A stretch of 5,815 nucleotides of DNA from Actinomycetota bacterium. GTDB taxonomy: Bacteria; Actinomycetota; Humimicrobiia; Humimicrobiales; Humimicrobiaceae. The stretch's first letter is position 1, and every line of letters begins with the position of its first letter. Shown in pieces: positions 3,500 to 5,815 of this stretch. The position numbers and the translations under genes are program-made. The stretch spans positions 1-5,815 of the forward strand of contig PWYO01000118.1 of assembly GCA_003567835.1 (NCBI GenBank), given 5' to 3'. The notes under the pieces are model-generated. The model did no database searches. It had not been told where the DNA came from and saw only the letters and a list, made by a program, of their open reading frames with translations.

Positions 3500-5815
3500 T
3501 TATTCTTCTGCTTCAGCCATTTTCCGGTACGTTTCATATTTTTCCTGGGCATCAGCTTCTGCTTCCTTAAACAGCTTATCGGCTACTTCCGGGAAAGTCT
3601 TGGTAAGTGATGCATACCGTACTTCACCCATCAAGAAGTCCTTAAATGATTCCTTGGGTTCCTTGGAATCCAGTATGAATGGATTTTTCCCTTCCTGTTT
3701 GAGCAGCGGATTGTATCTGTAAAGGTGCCAGTATCCGGCGTCTACGGCTTCCTTGGACCTGTCCTGTGTATGGGACATGCCTGCTTTCATCCCGTGGTTA
3801 ATACAGGGAGAATAAGCGATAATCAGGGAAGGACCCCGGTAGGCTTCTGCTTCACGGATGGCTTTAAGGGTCTGGTTCTTATTGGCCCCCATGGCGATTT
3901 TAGCCACATATACGTAGCCGTAGGTGGCAGCCATCAGTCCCAGGTCTTTCTTATTAACCCTTTTACCGGATGCAGCAAATTTGGCCACTGCGCCCAGAGG
4001 CGTAGATTTAGATGACTGGCCTCCAGTATTGGAGTATACCTCTGTATCATAAACAAATACATTGATGTCTTCACCTGAAGCCAGAACATGATCCAGGCCG
4101 CCGTAGCCGATATCATATGCCCAGCCGTCTCCACCAAACACCCAGACGGATTTCTTGATAAAGTAATCCTTTAGTTCCAGTATTTGTTTTCTCAATTTAT
4201 CCTGTGTTTTGTCTTTGCGCTCTTTTTCCAAAAGGGCAACCATATCAGGATAGATCTCTTTGGTCTTTTCTCCATCCTGTTTGTTTTCAATCCATTGGGT
4301 TAGCACATCTTCAAGCTTGCTGTCTGTACCAAGCTCTATAAGGGCCTTGGACAGTTTTTCAATCCGATCCATAATTTGATTATTGCCCAAAACCATACCG
4401 TACCCGTATTCGGCATTATCCTCAAAAAGAGAATTCGCCCAAGCAGGGCCCCTGCCTTGGTTATTGGTGGTATAGGGTGTTGAAGGTGCTGAGCCGCCCC
4501 ATATGGAAGAACAGCCGGTGGCATTGGCGATCATCATCCGATCTCCAAAAAGCTGGGTGATCAACCGGGCATAAGCAGTCTCCCCGCAGCCACCGCAGGC
4601 GCCCGAGAACTCAAATAATGGCTGTTTGAACTGGCAGCCTTTGATGGTGGTAGGGTTCATAACTTCTTTTTCGGGGAGGGTCATCGCATACTCCCAGTTT
4701 TTGGTCTCTCCCATCTGGCTGGCCAATGGTTTGAGCTCCAAAGCTTTTTCCTTGGATGGACATACCTGCACGCAGTTTCCGCAGCCGGTACAATCCAGCG
4801 GGCTTATTTGTATCTTGAATTTATAGTCTTTGATGGCTTTGCCTTTGCCGTCAAGCATTTCAAAACCTTCTGGTGCTTTTTCTGCTTCTTCGGGGGTAAG
4901 CAGGAATGATCTGATTACCGAGTGGGGACATACATAGGCGCATTGATTGCATTGAATGCAGTTTTCTTTAATCCAATAGGGTACTTCTACGGCTATACCT
5001 CTCTTTTCATAGGCGGCCGTACCCTGGGGGAAGGTGCCGTCTTCTCTGCCTATAAACTGGCTTACAGGTATGTTGTCGCCTTCCTGCCGGTTCATGGGTA
5101 TGAGCACCTCTTTGATGAATGCAGGCACATCCTGCTGCTCGGTTTTTTCCTCTTTGACATCTTTCCAGGAGGCGGGTATGTCAATTTTTACCAGGTCTTC
5201 CACCCCGCGGTCTACCGCCTTATAATTCATCTCCACGATATTTTTGCCTTTTCTGCCGTAAGTATCTTCAATGGCTTTCTTGAGCATTTCTACCGCCTGG
5301 TCGATTGCAATAACCTGGGCGATTTTAAAGAAGGCAGCCTGCATGACCATATTGATGCGGTTACCCAGGCCAATTTCCCTGGCAATATCTGTAGCATTGA
5401 TGATATAGAAATCAATATTATTTTCTGCCAGATATTTTTTCATATCTGCGGGAAGCTTATCTTCCAGTTCCTGTTGGTCCCACTGGCAGTTAAGAACGAA
5501 TTTGCCTCCTTCTTTTAAGCCTTTAAGAAGGTCGTACTGGCCGATATATGCCTGGTTATGGCAGGCAATATAATCAGCCTTCTCTACGAGGTAAGTCGAT
5601 TTAATGGGGTTTTTACCGAACCGCAAATGGGAAATCGTAAGGCCTCCTGATTTCTTGGAATCATACTGGAAGTACCCCTGGGCATACATATCGGTATTAT
5701 CACCGATAATTTTAATGGCATTTTTATTGGCGCCCACAGTGCCGTCAGAGCCAAAGCCCCAGAACTTGCACATGATGGTGCCTTCAGGTTCGGTGACAAT
5801 ATGCTCTTTTAAGGG
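3500..5815 (-). CDS. nifJ: Pyruvate:ferredoxin (flavodoxin) oxidoreductase, C-terminal 771 residues (5' partial)
   Basis: Single-chain PFOR, a cytosolic enzyme that converts pyruvate + CoA to acetyl-CoA + CO2 with reduction of ferredoxin, and can run in reverse. The frame is open to the right edge, so about 400 N-terminal residues (pyruvate-binding domains I and II) lie outside. Methionine at 5773 is internal. Counting from the edge, FWGFGSDGTVGANK (18-31) opens the gamma-like domain. The EKR linker (GREDGTFPQG...YEKRGIAV) comes before residue 286. Two ferredoxin-type 4Fe-4S motifs follow: CIQCNQCAYVCP starting at C286 and CTGCGNCVQVCP starting at C342. The proximal cluster cysteines are C407, C410, C435 and C671. 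Their spacing (3, 25, 236) is close to that of Desulfovibrio africanus PFOR. The TPP site has GDG at 562-564 and the conserved YSNTGGQ with N596. All visible cofactor ligands are present, so the enzyme should be functional. It ends at TAA 3502-3500, followed by a strong terminator. Confidence 0.97.
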   Translation of the reverse strand, partial: PLKEHIVTEPEGTIMCKFWGFGSDGTVGANKNAIKIIGDNTDMYAQGYFQYDSKKSGGLTISHLRFGKNPIKSTYLVEKADYIACHNQAYIGQYDLLKGLKEGGKFVLNCQWDQQELEDKLPADMKKYLAENNIDFYIINATDIAREIGLGNRINMVMQAAFFKIAQVIAIDQAVEMLKKAIEDTYGRKGKNIVEMNYKAVDRGVEDLVKIDIPASWKDVKEEKTEQQDVPAFIKEVLIPMNRQEGDNIPVSQFIGREDGTFPQGTAAYEKRGIAVEVPYWIKENCIQCNQCAYVCPHSVIRSFLLTPEEAEKAPEGFEMLDGKGKAIKDYKFKIQISPLDCTGCGNCVQVCPSKEKALELKPLASQMGETKNWEYAMTLPEKEVMNPTTIKGCQFKQPLFEFSGACGGCGETAYARLITQLFGDRMMIANATGCSSIWGGSAPSTPYTTNNQGRGPAWANSLFEDNAEYGYGMVLGNNQIMDRIEKLSKALIELGTDSKLEDVLTQWIENKQDGEKTKEIYPDMVALLEKERKDKTQDKLRKQILELKDYFIKKSVWVFGGDGWAYDIGYGGLDHVLASGEDINVFVYDTEVYSNTGGQSSKSTPLGAVAKFAASGKRVNKKDLGLMAATYGYVYVAKIAMGANKNQTLKAIREAEAYRGPSLIIAYSPCINHGMKAGMSHTQDRSKEAVDAGYWHLYRYNPLLKQEGKNPFILDSKEPKESFKDFLMGEVRYASLTKTFPEVADKLFKEAEADAQEKYETYRKMAEAEE

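Noticed and set aside
3383..3610. Open frame of 75 codons on the plus strand spanning the fmdE end, the terminator and the PFOR end
   Set aside because: It overlaps two real genes and a strong terminator hairpin, and its phenylalanine-rich sequence simply reads the terminator and antisense codons.
4922..5518. Open frame of 198 codons on the plus strand inside the PFOR gene
   Set aside because: It lies antisense to the gamma-like, EKR and first ferredoxin region of PFOR, which is unambiguous. It has no recognisable motifs and is a codon-bias shadow.
3500..5773. Methionine at 5773 as the start of the PFOR gene
   Set aside because: The frame stays open to the window edge with family-typical residues upstream (EGTI before MCKFWGFG), and the protein would lack its pyruvate-binding domains.

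Overview
The window looks like a chromosomal segment of an anaerobic bacterium, most likely a clostridial Firmicute. Its base composition is moderate, its ribosome binding sites are strong and purine-rich (GGAGG or AAAGGA types), and its gene set is strictly anaerobic: a single-chain pyruvate:ferredoxin oxidoreductase, a protein of the Re-type citrate synthase group, and an FmdE-family metal-site protein. I saw no mobile elements, CRISPR arrays, rRNA or tRNA genes. The genus cannot be fixed from the sequence alone.

Layout from left to right. (1) Positions 2-106 (+) hold the last 34 codons of a membrane protein that runs in from outside the window. (2) Positions 119-1141 (+) encode a divergent NAD(P)-dependent glycerol-3-phosphate dehydrogenase of the GpsA type, starting 12 bases after the membrane protein ends and so probably in the same operon. 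(3) Positions 1142-2536 (-) encode a 464-residue pyruvate-carboxyltransferase-fold enzyme, best read as Re-citrate synthase. Its stop codon abuts the gpsA stop codon tail to tail, with no base between them. (4) Positions 2537-2715 are a divergent intergenic region. It holds a good rightward promoter, a weak leftward one, and several inverted or direct repeats that may be operators. (5) Positions 2716-3426 (+) encode an FmdE-family protein with a C-terminal zinc-ribbon-like tail. (6) Positions 3427-3499 hold a terminator hairpin that can probably work in both directions. (7) Positions 3500-5815 (-) encode the C-terminal two thirds of pyruvate:ferredoxin oxidoreductase. The N-terminus lies beyond the right edge.

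How the genes fit together. PFOR interconverts pyruvate and acetyl-CoA + CO2 with ferredoxin. Re-citrate synthase would condense acetyl-CoA with oxaloacetate, which is the usual entry to 2-oxoglutarate and glutamate in anaerobes with an incomplete citric acid cycle. The two genes point the same way but are separated by the oppositely oriented fmdE-like gene and a terminator, so they are not one transcription unit. The FmdE-like gene is divergent from the citrate synthase gene and shares its 179-base control region, so co-regulation is possible. Its biochemical role is unknown. The gpsA-like gene is a separate lipid or glycerol-phosphate module that meets the citrate synthase gene head-on.

I did not find a clearly new multi-gene system. 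The points most worth a second look are the likely Re-citrate synthase (easily misannotated), the repeat cluster in the divergent promoter region, the zero-base convergent junction with a terminator-like hairpin inside gpsA, and the atypical metal-site motif of the FmdE protein.
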